DNA of 64,000 nucleotides from JABWBD01 sp040768665 (lineage in GTDB: Bacteria > Planctomycetota > Planctomycetia > Pirellulales > Thermoguttaceae). The position numbers were made by a program, and so were the translations under genes. Numbering within the stretch: the stretch's first letter is position 1; every line of letters begins with the position of its first letter. Positions 18,015-25,744 of the stretch are shown piece after piece. The notes beneath the pieces were generated by a model. That model did not search any database and had not been told where the DNA came from. It saw nothing but the letters and a program-made list of their open reading frames with translations. Location: NCBI GenBank assembly GCA_040768665.1, contig JAXGMN010000037.1, positions 72,106 to 136,105 on the forward strand, written 5' to 3'.

Positions 18015-18271
18015 ACGTGCGGATTATCCTGTCCGGTCGGAACTACCATCTGGCCGACTGCCTGCCCCAGCAGATCACGCTCGACGAAACCGGCAGTCTT
18101 GACGAGGCGCTCCATCTGTTGAACGGCATGCTGCCCGAAGGCGAGCGATTGCCCGATAGTTGTCTTCTGGCGGTCTCAGGCGTGCACCTTGGAACCGTTG
18201 CCCGCCATCAACCACGAGAACTTCGGGAAGGCGACGAACTGGTGCTTATCACTCCGGTGGCCGGCGGCTGA
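18011..18271 (+). CDS. MoaD/ThiS-family sulfur carrier, 86 aa
   Basis: ATG at 18011 overlaps the stop of the E1-like gene (ATGA). The protein is a short ubiquitin-like fold ending in PVAGG, the diglycine tail that is adenylated and then thiocarboxylated. The internal pattern SLDEALHLLNGMLPEGERLPDS and LREGDELVLITPVAGG fits MoaD better than ThiS. It would hand sulfur to precursor Z with MoaE, which is not in the window. The operon with a molybdate importer supports a role in molybdenum cofactor synthesis. A GTG start six bases upstream is possible. Confidence 0.85.
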   Translation: MNVRIILSGRNYHLADCLPQQITLDETGSLDEALHLLNGMLPEGERLPDSCLLAVSGVHLGTVARHQPRELREGDELVLITPVAGG

Positions 18272-18272
18272 G

Positions 18273-19067
18273 ATGGCCTGGAAAGTAACCCTGCTAGCGC
18301 TTCTTCTCGGCGGCTGTGCCAGACACGGAGCCAACCTGGCGTCGGGCCCGGCGCAGCGGCGGCCGGGTGAGGTTTTCGTGTTCGCCGCCTCGAGTGCCGG
18401 CGACGCCATGGACGAGATCCGCAACCGTTACCACGCGCGCTGCGAGGCGAAGGTCGTCGGCAACTATGCGGCGACCTCCACGCTCGCGCAGCAGGTGCTC
18501 GCCGGCGCAACGGCCCACGTCTTCCTTTCGGCCAACCCGCAATGGGCGGACCGGCTTCAAGAGGAAGGCGTGGTCGCCGAGCGACGCGACTTGCTCGGCA
18601 ACCGGCTGGCGCTGATTGTGCCGGCCGATTCGCAGGCTTTGGTGCAACGTCCGCAGGACTTGCTGAGCAGTCCGGTCCGGCACGTCGCGGTCGCCGATCC
18701 CGACGCGGTCCCGGCGGGGATTCATACCAAAGCCGTCCTGAAGAAGCTCGGCCTGTGGGAGCCCTTGAAGGCGAAACTGGTCAGCGCGGCGGACGTGAGG
18801 CAGGCATTGGCCATGGTTCAGACGGGCGCTGCAGAAGCGGGTTTCGTTTACACCACCGATGCGGCGACCACCGATGCGGTGAAAGTCGTCAGCGTTCTCG
18901 ACGAATCGCTTGCCGGGCCGATCGTCTATCCCGTCCTGCTGCTCGTGCCGGGACAGGAGGATCGCGAGGCGAGCGAATTCTATCGCTTCCTCCTATCGCC
19001 GACCGCGGCGGAGGTCTTCCGCCGACACGGATTCGAATTCCGCCTTGCCTCGGAAGCCGCCGAATGA
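18273..19067 (+). CDS. modA: Molybdate ABC transporter substrate-binding lipoprotein ModA
   Basis: ATG at 18273 is two bases after the sulfur carrier stop. The signal MAWKVTLLALLLGGC ends in a lipobox, so the protein is a lipoprotein. The mature part has ModA motifs: VFAASSAGDAMDEI, YAATSTLAQQVLAGATAHVFLSAN, NRLALIVPADS, VAVADPDAVPAGIHTKAVLKKLG and AEAGFVYTTDA. It binds molybdate (or tungstate) and delivers it to ModB. Length 264 residues is typical. It overlaps modB by ATGA. The oxyanion preference cannot be read from the sequence. Confidence 0.93.
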   Translation: MAWKVTLLALLLGGCARHGANLASGPAQRRPGEVFVFAASSAGDAMDEIRNRYHARCEAKVVGNYAATSTLAQQVLAGATAHVFLSANPQWADRLQEEGVVAERRDLLGNRLALIVPADSQALVQRPQDLLSSPVRHVAVADPDAVPAGIHTKAVLKKLGLWEPLKAKLVSAADVRQALAMVQTGAAEAGFVYTTDAATTDAVKVVSVLDESLAGPIVYPVLLLVPGQEDREASEFYRFLLSPTAAEVFRRHGFEFRLASEAAE

Positions 19068-19771
19068 GCGAGTTCCCGTTCATCCTCCTCACGCCCGAAG
19101 AATGGACCGCCCTCTGGCTGAGTCTCCAGGTGGCCGCTTGCGCAGCGCTCGTGGGCCTGGTGCCCGGCGTCGCGATCGGGTACTGGCTGGCCCGATCGCA
19201 ACTGGCCGGGAAATGGGCCGTGGAAACCGTGGTCAATCTCCCCCTGGTCCTGCCGCCGGTCGTGACAGGCTATCTCCTTCTGGTCTGCTTCGCTCCGCGA
19301 GGCCCGCTCGGCGGACCTTTGGACGAGTGGTTCGGAGTCAAGCTCGTGTTTACGTGGGTCGCCGCGACGCTGGCCGCCGCGGTGGTGAGTTTTCCGCTCA
19401 TGGTGCGTGCGGTGCGGCTGGCGTTTCAATCGGTCGATCCGCGACTGGAAATGGCGGCGCGAAGCCTTGGGGCGAGCCGGACGGCCGCCTTCTTCACGGT
19501 TTCACTTCCGCTGGCCCGCCGCGGCATCGTTGCCGGGATCGTGCTGGCGCTGGCGCGCAGCCTGGGCGAGTTCGGGGCGACGATCATGGTGGCCGGCAAC
19601 ATCGAAGGACGTACGCGGACGATTCCCCTGGCCATCTTCACGCAGGCGAATCGGCCGGACGGATTCGACCAGGCGTGGCGGCTGGTCATCCTTTCCATAC
19701 TCCTGGCCTGCGGTGCCTTGGCGATCAGCGAATGGCTCGAGCGGAGACAGGCTCGTCATGAGTCGACTTAG
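19064..19771 (+). CDS. modB: Molybdate ABC transporter permease ModB
   Basis: Starts at ATG 19064 within the modA stop. The 235 residues form about five to six membrane helices and carry the EAA loop coupling motif (LEMAARSLGASRTAAFFTVSLPLARRG) followed by LARSLGEFGATIMVAGN and RTIPLAIF, all standard in ModB. It forms the membrane channel with ModC as the ATPase. The last 14 bases overlap modC, so the operon is translationally coupled from the E1-like gene onward. Confidence 0.94.
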   Translation: MSEFPFILLTPEEWTALWLSLQVAACAALVGLVPGVAIGYWLARSQLAGKWAVETVVNLPLVLPPVVTGYLLLVCFAPRGPLGGPLDEWFGVKLVFTWVAATLAAAVVSFPLMVRAVRLAFQSVDPRLEMAARSLGASRTAAFFTVSLPLARRGIVAGIVLALARSLGEFGATIMVAGNIEGRTRTIPLAIFTQANRPDGFDQAWRLVILSILLACGALAISEWLERRQARHEST

Positions 19772-20828
19772 TTTTCAATGCCGGCATCGCTACCCGGGCG
19801 GTTTCGTCTTGGACGTTGCGTTCGAAACCACCGAACGCGTTACCGCCCTGTTCGGCCCCTCAGGGAGCGGCAAGACCAGTGTTCTGTCGACGATCGCGGG
19901 CTTCCTGCATCCAGCAAGCGGTCGGATCCGTCTGGGCGACCACGACCTGCTGGATACCTCACGTGCGTTGGCGATGCGTCCGGAACGTCGTCACATCGGC
20001 ACGGTCTTCCAGGACCACCTCCTCTTTCCTCACCTTACCGTCGAGCAGAATCTGCGTTACGGCCAACGGCATCGCCGCCAGCGGCGGCCGGTGGACATGA
20101 GCCGGGCCATCGAGGTGCTCGAACTCGGGCCGCTGTTGACGCGCTCTCCCCGAAACCTCTCGGGGGGTGAACGTCAGCGCGTCGCGCTGGGCCGCGCGCT
20201 GGCGAGCGGTCCTGATCTGCTCTTGATGGACGAGCCGTTGGCCTCGCTCGACTCACCCCTGAAATCGCGGATCCTGGCGTACCTGGAACGAATCCTCGGT
20301 GAATGGCAAATTCCCATCCTCTACGTGACGCACTCCCAGGCAGAGGTCCGGCGGCTGGCCGGACGGGTGGTCGTCTTGCGGAGCGGGAAGGTAGTCGCCG
20401 AAGGCGCACCGGAAGAAGCCCTCAGCCGGCCTGAACCGCTTGCGTGGAAAAACTCGATGGGACCGATCAACGTGGTTCGGTTGGACGACGTCGTGGCAGA
20501 CCGGGATCACGCCATTGGCCGGATCGGCGACCAGGCCGTCCATTTCCCGCCTCCCGAGACCCCTGCGACCGCGCCTGTCTTCGTTCAGTTTGCACCGGCC
20601 GACATCACGCTGAGCCGCCAGGACGTGCTCGGTGTCAGTGCTCGCAATCATCTTCGCGGCCGAGTCTGCCAGGTCATCGGCGTTGAACAAGCGGTCTTCG
20701 TCGCGATCGACGTGGGGCAGATCATCTGGGCCGAGGTCACACCCGAGGCGGCCGGGGAGCTTCGGTTGGCCCCGGGGACCGAAGTGACCTGCCTCTTCAA
20801 GGCCCACAGCCTGCACGTCTTGCCGTAG
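19758..20828 (+). CDS. modC: Molybdate ABC transporter ATP-binding protein ModC
   Basis: ATG at 19758 lies inside modB; the frame is open further upstream but the homology begins at MSRLSFQCRHRYPGGF. Walker A is GPSGSGKTS, the signature is LSGGERQRVALGRAL, and Walker B is LLLMDEP, with THSQAEVRRLA as switch region. After about residue 230 there is a ModC-type C-terminal regulatory part (NVVRLDDV..., then a TOBE-like segment ARNHLRGRVCQVIGVEQAVFVAIDVG). Length 356 is usual. It powers molybdate uptake. It is the last gene of a five-gene unit that couples oxyanion import to sulfur-carrier activation. Confidence 0.94.
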   Translation: MSRLSFQCRHRYPGGFVLDVAFETTERVTALFGPSGSGKTSVLSTIAGFLHPASGRIRLGDHDLLDTSRALAMRPERRHIGTVFQDHLLFPHLTVEQNLRYGQRHRRQRRPVDMSRAIEVLELGPLLTRSPRNLSGGERQRVALGRALASGPDLLLMDEPLASLDSPLKSRILAYLERILGEWQIPILYVTHSQAEVRRLAGRVVVLRSGKVVAEGAPEEALSRPEPLAWKNSMGPINVVRLDDVVADRDHAIGRIGDQAVHFPPPETPATAPVFVQFAPADITLSRQDVLGVSARNHLRGRVCQVIGVEQAVFVAIDVGQIIWAEVTPEAAGELRLAPGTEVTCLFKAHSLHVLP

Positions 20829-21135
20829 CTGCAGCGTTTCGGCGGTCTCGGCAGGCGGTCACGGACGCCCCGTCCGAAGCGATTCGACGGCGTTGGACCG
20901 CCTCGACGATCTAAAGCTCTGCCGAATGGTCGTCGCGCGGTGCGTTTACACCGTCGCCCCTATCGATTATGTTGTCGATCGGCCTGGCTGGCGACTTTGA
21001 GGCGATCTAGTCGATCATCAACGCTGCAGCCTGTGCCTATCGCGGCGTGATCCCCGACGACCGATGAAAAGCTCCGTGGTCCTGGTGGACGAAAACCGGG
21101 TAAACTCAAGTGCGACATGAAAACGGATTCCGACC
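20829..21135. other. Gene-free stretch, about 307 bp
   Basis: No coding frame, strong hairpin or consensus promoter seen. The downstream gene has a GTG start without an obvious purine-rich ribosome site. Confidence 0.4.
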
Positions 21136-22200
21136 GTGACAACTCGACCTATCGATAATCTCCGCATGCTGCTCGAAGGTGAGACACCCCGGTGGATCCC
21201 GTTCTCGCTTGACGTCGGGGCAGCTCCCGGGCTGAGCGAGCCGGTGCTTGAGCGTTTTCGAGAGAGGACCGGTACTGACGATCCTCAAGAGTACTTCCAT
21301 ACCGACATCCGCCTGTTCTCGCTGAAGACCCGTTTTGGAGGCGAGGATCCCGCCGCTCTGCACACCGACGTCGAGCCGGGCACTACGTTCGACGAGTGGG
21401 GCATCGGCCATTGGGCCGGCGGGCTGCCCGGCACGACCGACCGAACCTATCCTTCGCTGGCAAATGCCCGCTCGATCCGGGACATTGAAGGCCTCCCGTC
21501 ACCGGTCATCGAGCTCGACGGCGACCTTTCGCCGATCCAGCGGCACCACGACGCCGGATACCCGGTCTTCGGCTACGCGGGCAGCATTTACGAGTGGTCG
21601 TGGTGGATCCGAGGCATGCAGCAGTTTTTGATGGACCTCGTCAGCGAGCCGCAGTTGGCCGAGGCGGTGATCCACAAGATCGCCGGGCACACAAAGCGGC
21701 TGGCGCTGGCCTCAGCGAGCATTGGTGTCGATGTGCTCTGCTTCTATGACGACGCGGGCACCCAGCGCAACATGCAGATCTCGCCCGCGTTGTGGCGCCG
21801 GTTCATCAAGCCCGCCTGGCGCGACGTCCTCGACGCCGTGCGTCGCGACTATCCTGACGCCCGATTCTTCCTGCACTGCTGCGGCAAGATCGACGTCATC
21901 GTTCCCGACATCATCGAGCTTGGATTCGACATCCTGCACCCGGTCCAGCCGGAGTGCATGGACTTCGGCGAAACCTATCGCCAGTACGGCCGGGACATCG
22001 TCCTGACCGCCACGATCTCTTCGCAACGAATCTTTCCGTTTGCCGCTCCCGACGAAGTTCGCGCGGAGGTCCGGCGGCTTGCGGGCATCGTCGGCACCCG
22101 TCGCCGCACGATTCTCATGCCCTCGAACGTCATCCAGCCGGAGACACCCTGGGAAAACGTCGTGGCCTATGCCGAAGAGGCGGCCGCCCTGGCGCCGTAG
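21136..22200 (+). CDS. Uroporphyrinogen decarboxylase-like / corrinoid methyltransferase-like protein, 354 aa
   Basis: A URO-D-fold protein of the MtaA/CmuA-like branch. It starts TTRPIDNLRMLLEGETPRWIPFSLD. The active-site region has FFLHCCGKIDVIVPDIIELGFDILHPVQPECMD, where HCCG could bind zinc and activate a thiol, as HxCG does in methylcobamide:CoM methyltransferases. True HemE signatures for uroporphyrinogen are not evident. Planctomycetes carry many such paralogs with unknown methyl or sugar substrates. A second member is at 34.3 kb. The TAG stop is supplied by a palindromic repeat. The GTG start is the first in frame with the family alignment. Confidence 0.8.
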   Translation: MTTRPIDNLRMLLEGETPRWIPFSLDVGAAPGLSEPVLERFRERTGTDDPQEYFHTDIRLFSLKTRFGGEDPAALHTDVEPGTTFDEWGIGHWAGGLPGTTDRTYPSLANARSIRDIEGLPSPVIELDGDLSPIQRHHDAGYPVFGYAGSIYEWSWWIRGMQQFLMDLVSEPQLAEAVIHKIAGHTKRLALASASIGVDVLCFYDDAGTQRNMQISPALWRRFIKPAWRDVLDAVRRDYPDARFFLHCCGKIDVIVPDIIELGFDILHPVQPECMDFGETYRQYGRDIVLTATISSQRIFPFAAPDEVRAEVRRLAGIVGTRRRTILMPSNVIQPETPWENVVAYAEEAAALAP

Positions 22201-22224
22201 GTCCCGCTTGCCGAGCGGGACCTG
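22197..22224. repeat. GTAGGTCCCGCT hairpin element, copy 2 (carries a stop codon)
   Basis: GTAGGTCCCGCT faces AGCGGGACCT around a short loop at the end of the URO-D-like gene. Its TAG is the stop codon of that gene, as in copy 1. Confidence 0.8.
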
Positions 22225-22278
22225 GGCGGCTCACCAGGATTCCACTCGATGGGGCAGTGGGAAGTCAGCTCGGTGCCC

Positions 22279-22305
22279 AGGTTCCCGCTCGGCAAGTGGG
22301 ACCTA
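22279..22305. repeat. GTAGGTCCCGCT hairpin element, copy 3
   Basis: AGGTTCCCGCTC faces AAGTGGGACCTA. This is a diverged copy of the same hairpin, 55 bases after copy 2, in the gene-free stretch before the HEAT-repeat gene. Confidence 0.65.
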
Positions 22306-22403
22306 CTTGGAGCGGTAGTTGTTGCGAGGGATGTGGTGCTTTGGAGTACAGGGTTCGTGGTGGTTCAGAGCGGGTTGGGGTTTGCTGAGGTCGTCGGCGC
22401 TTC

Positions 22404-22431
22404 CAGGTCCCGCTCGACAAGCGGGACCTAC
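22404..22431. repeat. GTAGGTCCCGCT hairpin element, copy 4
   Basis: AGGTCCCGCT (22405-22414) faces AGCGGGACCT (22420-22429) around a short GACA-type loop. Third hairpin of this family within 235 bases. The whole stretch 22201-22631 has no supported gene apart from these repeats. Confidence 0.75.
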
Positions 22432-22631
22432 CTTCTGTCGCCTGTCAGCGTCGACACCCCCTCCACAGCAGAAGAACGGTTGGCGTGCCTGCGGGGGCGC
22501 AACTCCTTGAATCGCAAAACTTTTCGTCGTCTGAGCTGTACATTGGGCAGCGGCAATCTATCTTTTCGTGCCAGCCTTCGCTTTCCCTGGCGCCGCCACG
22601 ACGGAAACCTAGACGAGACGTTCAGAGCATC

Positions 22632-24242
22632 ATGCCGATTGGACTCACCGCGACGTTTCAGTACCTCGCCAAGACCGACAATCGCGTCGCCGACGAAGTG
22701 TTGTTGGCGGCGTTGGACTCGCCGCACCAGCCGATCCGGGATGCCGCGTTGAAAGCCGTCCTCGATCGCCGCAGCCCCCCCGGCCACCGGGAGATCTTTC
22801 GAAGGCTGCCGACCATGGACGACCGCAGCCGGTCGATAATCGGCGAACGGCCGAAGCGGCTGGTGCGCGTCGTCTCGGAAGCCTTTCAGAACGGCGATCC
22901 CCGACAGTGCGCCGAGGCCTGCGACGCGATCGTCTCCTTCCGGCTGTATGAAGCATTGCCGGTGCTCATCGGGACCCTGGCCGGTGAGGAGGACCTGCGA
23001 CGGCAGACGGTCGTCCGCACCATCCTCGACTTGACCGAACTGTTCTACGGGGAATTGTGCAACCCCGAGCAGCAGTCGAGACGGCGCGACCAGGACACTG
23101 CCCGCAAGCGAATCATTTCGGCTCTCGAGGAGGGCGCGGGCAAGTTCACCAAGCACGGGTCCGTGGAGGTCGTCGAGGCCTTTTTGCTGGTCTCCAAACA
23201 GCAGAACATCGTGCTCCGGCGCATGCTCCAGCAGACCCAGGAGAGCTGTCACGGAGCCATCGTCGACGCCCTGGCCAACAGTTGCCGAGGCGGAGTGCTG
23301 AGGCTCCTGCTCAGCTTCCTCGAAGATCCACAGATGCCCCAGGTTGTCCGCGGCATCCTCGCCAGCCGGACCGATGCGAAATACATGGAAAACCTGTTGG
23401 CCGTGGCGGGGACCGATGCCTCGAAGAACGTGACGGAAACCCTTTCCCGGTTCGACGGCTTCGACTGGGCGAAGCCCGCGCATCCGGTGCTGGCGGGCAT
23501 GAGCGACCGACAGCAAGCCGACGCCGTCGCCCTGCTCATGGCGACTTCCATGCCGCGAGACGCGCTTCGCGAGTTGATCGGCTACTTGCTGCTCGAGGGA
23601 AAACCGGGCGGTCGCCGCGCCGCCGCCCGCGTGCTCCACGCGTTCAGCGGGCCGGAAGCCGACCTTCTTGTGATCAAGGCGCTGAAGGACGAAGACCCGA
23701 GGGTTCGCGCCCACGTGCTCAAAGAGCTCCGACCGCGAAATATCCCGCAAGCCATGTCGCTGCTGATCCGCATGGTCGATACGCCGCACGAAGAGATCCG
23801 GGAGGCTCTCCGCGAAGCCCTGCCGGAATTCAACTTCCGACACTTCATGACGAACTTCGACCGGCTGCCGGACGACATGCTGGTAACGGCGGGACACATG
23901 GTCCGAAAAATCGATTCCACCGTGCCTTTCGATCTTCGCCTCGAAATGGAGTGCCTGTCTCCGGTGCGGCGCCGGCGGGCCGCGATGGCGGTCGGGGCCA
24001 TGGGGCTCGTCCGGGAACTTGAGTCGTCCATTATCCAGTTGCTCTCCGACGATGACCACATGGTGCGGATTGCCGCGGCCAAGACGCTGGCCGACTCCGA
24101 TTCCATGCCCAGTTGGGAGGCACTTCGCGACGCCCTGCTCGATCGCAGCGTCATCGTCCAGGAAGCGGCGGAGCAAAGTCTGATGCGAATCGCGCAGTCG
24201 CTCGTCGAGGAAGAAGTCTCCCCAGAGAAAGTCGGATCATGA
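22632..24242 (+). CDS. HEAT-repeat protein, 536 aa
   Basis: The frame is open from 22485, but composition and the phrase MPIGLTATFQYLAKTDNRVADE point to ATG at 22632. The protein is all helical, with repeats such as VADEVLLAALDSPHQPIRDAALKAVL, ADLLVIKALKDEDPRVRAHVLKEL, MSLLIRMVDTPHEEIREALREAL and IIQLLSDDDHMVRIAAAKTLAD. These are HEAT or PBS-lyase-type repeats that form a solenoid for protein binding. There is no signal peptide, so it is probably cytoplasmic. The next gene overlaps by ATGA and encodes a small membrane protein, a likely partner or membrane anchor. No enzymatic motif. Confidence 0.8.
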   Translation: MPIGLTATFQYLAKTDNRVADEVLLAALDSPHQPIRDAALKAVLDRRSPPGHREIFRRLPTMDDRSRSIIGERPKRLVRVVSEAFQNGDPRQCAEACDAIVSFRLYEALPVLIGTLAGEEDLRRQTVVRTILDLTELFYGELCNPEQQSRRRDQDTARKRIISALEEGAGKFTKHGSVEVVEAFLLVSKQQNIVLRRMLQQTQESCHGAIVDALANSCRGGVLRLLLSFLEDPQMPQVVRGILASRTDAKYMENLLAVAGTDASKNVTETLSRFDGFDWAKPAHPVLAGMSDRQQADAVALLMATSMPRDALRELIGYLLLEGKPGGRRAAARVLHAFSGPEADLLVIKALKDEDPRVRAHVLKELRPRNIPQAMSLLIRMVDTPHEEIREALREALPEFNFRHFMTNFDRLPDDMLVTAGHMVRKIDSTVPFDLRLEMECLSPVRRRRAAMAVGAMGLVRELESSIIQLLSDDDHMVRIAAAKTLADSDSMPSWEALRDALLDRSVIVQEAAEQSLMRIAQSLVEEEVSPEKVGS

Positions 24243-24673
24243 TTTCGCCATTACTGCCGTTCCTTATCGATGCTCAGGTACGAGCGGATATGCTCCTTGC
24301 GGCAACCCGGCGCCCGGTCGGTGGTGCGGAATCGGGCGGGCAATTGCTCCTCTGGCTCCTCATTGCCGGGGTGATCATTGCCGCCGTCTGCGGCGCGATG
24401 ACTTTGGGCCAACGATGGCATCATCAACGGTCTCATCACAGCCACGCCGCACTCTTCACAGGGCTCTGCGCCGCTCACGGCCTGGATCGCCCCGCCTGCC
24501 GCCTGCTGGCCCGGGTCGGCCGGTACCATCGACTCGCTCAGCCGGCTCGACTCTTCACCGAACCGGAGTGGCTGGAACCCGCGGGTCTGGGCAGCGGTTT
24601 CAGCGAACGCTCCGAACAGATCACCGCCCTGCGGACCCGACTGTTTGCGGAAACCGCTTTGAAGGCGAGTTGA
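24239..24673 (+). CDS. Single-pass membrane protein following the HEAT gene, 144 aa
   Basis: ATG at 24239 overlaps the HEAT gene stop. A hydrophobic helix (LLLWLLIAGVIIAAVCGAMTLG, residues about 38-59) is followed by a His-rich stretch (WHHQRSHHSHAALFTGLCAAHGL) and a compact cytoplasmic domain ending RTRLFAETALKAS. I do not recognise the family. The fusion-like spacing with the HEAT protein suggests one complex at the membrane; nothing more specific can be said. Confidence 0.65.
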   Translation: MISPLLPFLIDAQVRADMLLAATRRPVGGAESGGQLLLWLLIAGVIIAAVCGAMTLGQRWHHQRSHHSHAALFTGLCAAHGLDRPACRLLARVGRYHRLAQPARLFTEPEWLEPAGLGSGFSERSEQITALRTRLFAETALKAS

Positions 24674-25055
24674 GCACTGCGACCTCACGACTCTTCAGAT
24701 TTCCTGGATCTCCCAGACCCTGGAGAGGCCGATCCTGTTTAGAGCTGTCTCGAAACTGGGGGACAGGCACATTTTGCCCCGAAGACTCCGCAAAATGAGC
24801 CAGTCTACGACGGTTTTTGGGTGGGGCTTCAGCCGCAGATTGAAGTTTGTCTCGCATTCGTCCGAATAGGAAAGGGATAACGGTTCGGGCGATTCTGCGG
24901 CGGACGATCGGGCAAGTGCAGGCCGGACGCTCCTTGCCCCGCCTTGTCGGGCATGGAGTTTCGGCAGTCGAGCGACCGATGTTTCACGTCGTGTCGCACC
25001 CTGCCACAGAGTGGCATGACTACACTCTCGCGGTCTTCCACGGAAGGAGCAAGGA
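24674..25055. other. Gene-free stretch, 382 bp, with repeat copy C
   Basis: Apart from the palindromic repeat at 24741-24830, no gene, promoter box or RNA is evident. GGAAGGAG at 25041-25048 is a strong ribosome site for the ATG at 25056 discussed with the LpoB-like gene. Confidence 0.5.
24741..24830. repeat. Palindromic element of the 101-bp family, copy C (shortened)
   Basis: Begins AGAGCTGTCTCGAAAC and ends GGTTTTTGGGTGGGGCTT, with the core GGGGACAGGCACATTTTGC and GCAAAATGAGCCAGT. It lacks about 10 bases between the left outer arm and the core compared with copies A and B, and the outer arms pair poorly, so it is a degenerate copy. Confidence 0.7.
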
Positions 25056-25154
25056 ATGATGGATCGACGGCGCTTTCTGCTTCACGAAGCCTGGGGCCTG
25101 GCGGCTGCATGCTGAGTATCACAACCCGGGTGCCGCTCGCACCAGACCGCCCAG

Positions 25155-25742
25155 GTGCTCAAACCCGGCGAGGCCGACATGGTCGGTAGCCATACGGCCG
25201 GCGCCGAAACCTTCAAGCCCCTGGTGGGCCAGTGCGTCACGGCCCTGTTAGGCCGCCACGCTCAGGGCGTGCAACCGGTGGCGTTCCAGAACGAGACCTC
25301 GCAGATGCCCATGCGAATCTGCTTCGTGGGCATCGAAAACAAGACGGTCGAGGAGATCGGCGACTTCCGCGAGCAACTCTACGAGGCCATCGACACGACG
25401 ATTGTCCAGTCGCAGATCTACCAGCCGATCAGCCGCCGCTACGTCGAGGCGGGCCTGCGGGAATGCCGCCTGCGGCCCGATCAGTTGATGATCCCGGACA
25501 ACCTGGCCCTCTTCACCGCCTCGCTTCAGAGAATGGAGCAGCCGTTCGAATATCTTCTCTACGCGACCCTCACCTCGGGCACAACCCAGGCGAACAAGGA
25601 CTACCAGCGCGACTACATGCTCACGCTCGAGATGATCGACATCCGGACGGGCCAGTACGACAAGGAGTCGGCCACGTTGAGCAAGGGCTACAACGTCTCC
25701 ATGGCGGCCAAGGTGAAGCATTGGAACCCGTTCGGAAAATAG
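25155..25742 (+). CDS. LpoB-like penicillin-binding-protein activator, 5' end broken by TGA
   Basis: The 195-codon frame from GTG 25155 encodes an LpoB-type domain: MRICFVGIENKTVEEIGDFR, EAIDTTIVQSQIYQPISRR, LMIPDNLALFTASL and FEYLLYATLTSGTTQ. In the known family such lipoproteins reach through the wall to activate PBP1b-type synthases. The normal start appears to be ATG 25056, behind GGAAGGAG, giving MMDRRRFLLHEAWGLAAAC. An in-frame TGA at 25113-25115 follows directly after the cysteine of what looks like a lipoprotein signal, and the frame then continues VSQPGCRSH to the domain. So the gene is either a nonsense mutant, miscalled at one base, or re-initiated without a signal peptide. The next gene is a COG3014-like lipoprotein, a usual LpoB neighbour. 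Confidence 0.7.
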   Translation: MLKPGEADMVGSHTAGAETFKPLVGQCVTALLGRHAQGVQPVAFQNETSQMPMRICFVGIENKTVEEIGDFREQLYEAIDTTIVQSQIYQPISRRYVEAGLRECRLRPDQLMIPDNLALFTASLQRMEQPFEYLLYATLTSGTTQANKDYQRDYMLTLEMIDIRTGQYDKESATLSKGYNVSMAAKVKHWNPFGK

Positions 25743-25744
25743 CC

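Noticed and set aside
22197..22431. CRISPR array from three similar hairpins
   Set aside because: Spacing and sequence vary, units are palindromic, and no cas gene is present; they are dispersed repeats.
25113..25115. TGA as a selenocysteine codon in the LpoB-like gene
   Set aside because: It falls next to a lipobox-like cysteine, not at a redox site, and I see no obvious SECIS-like hairpin just downstream; mutation or error is simpler.
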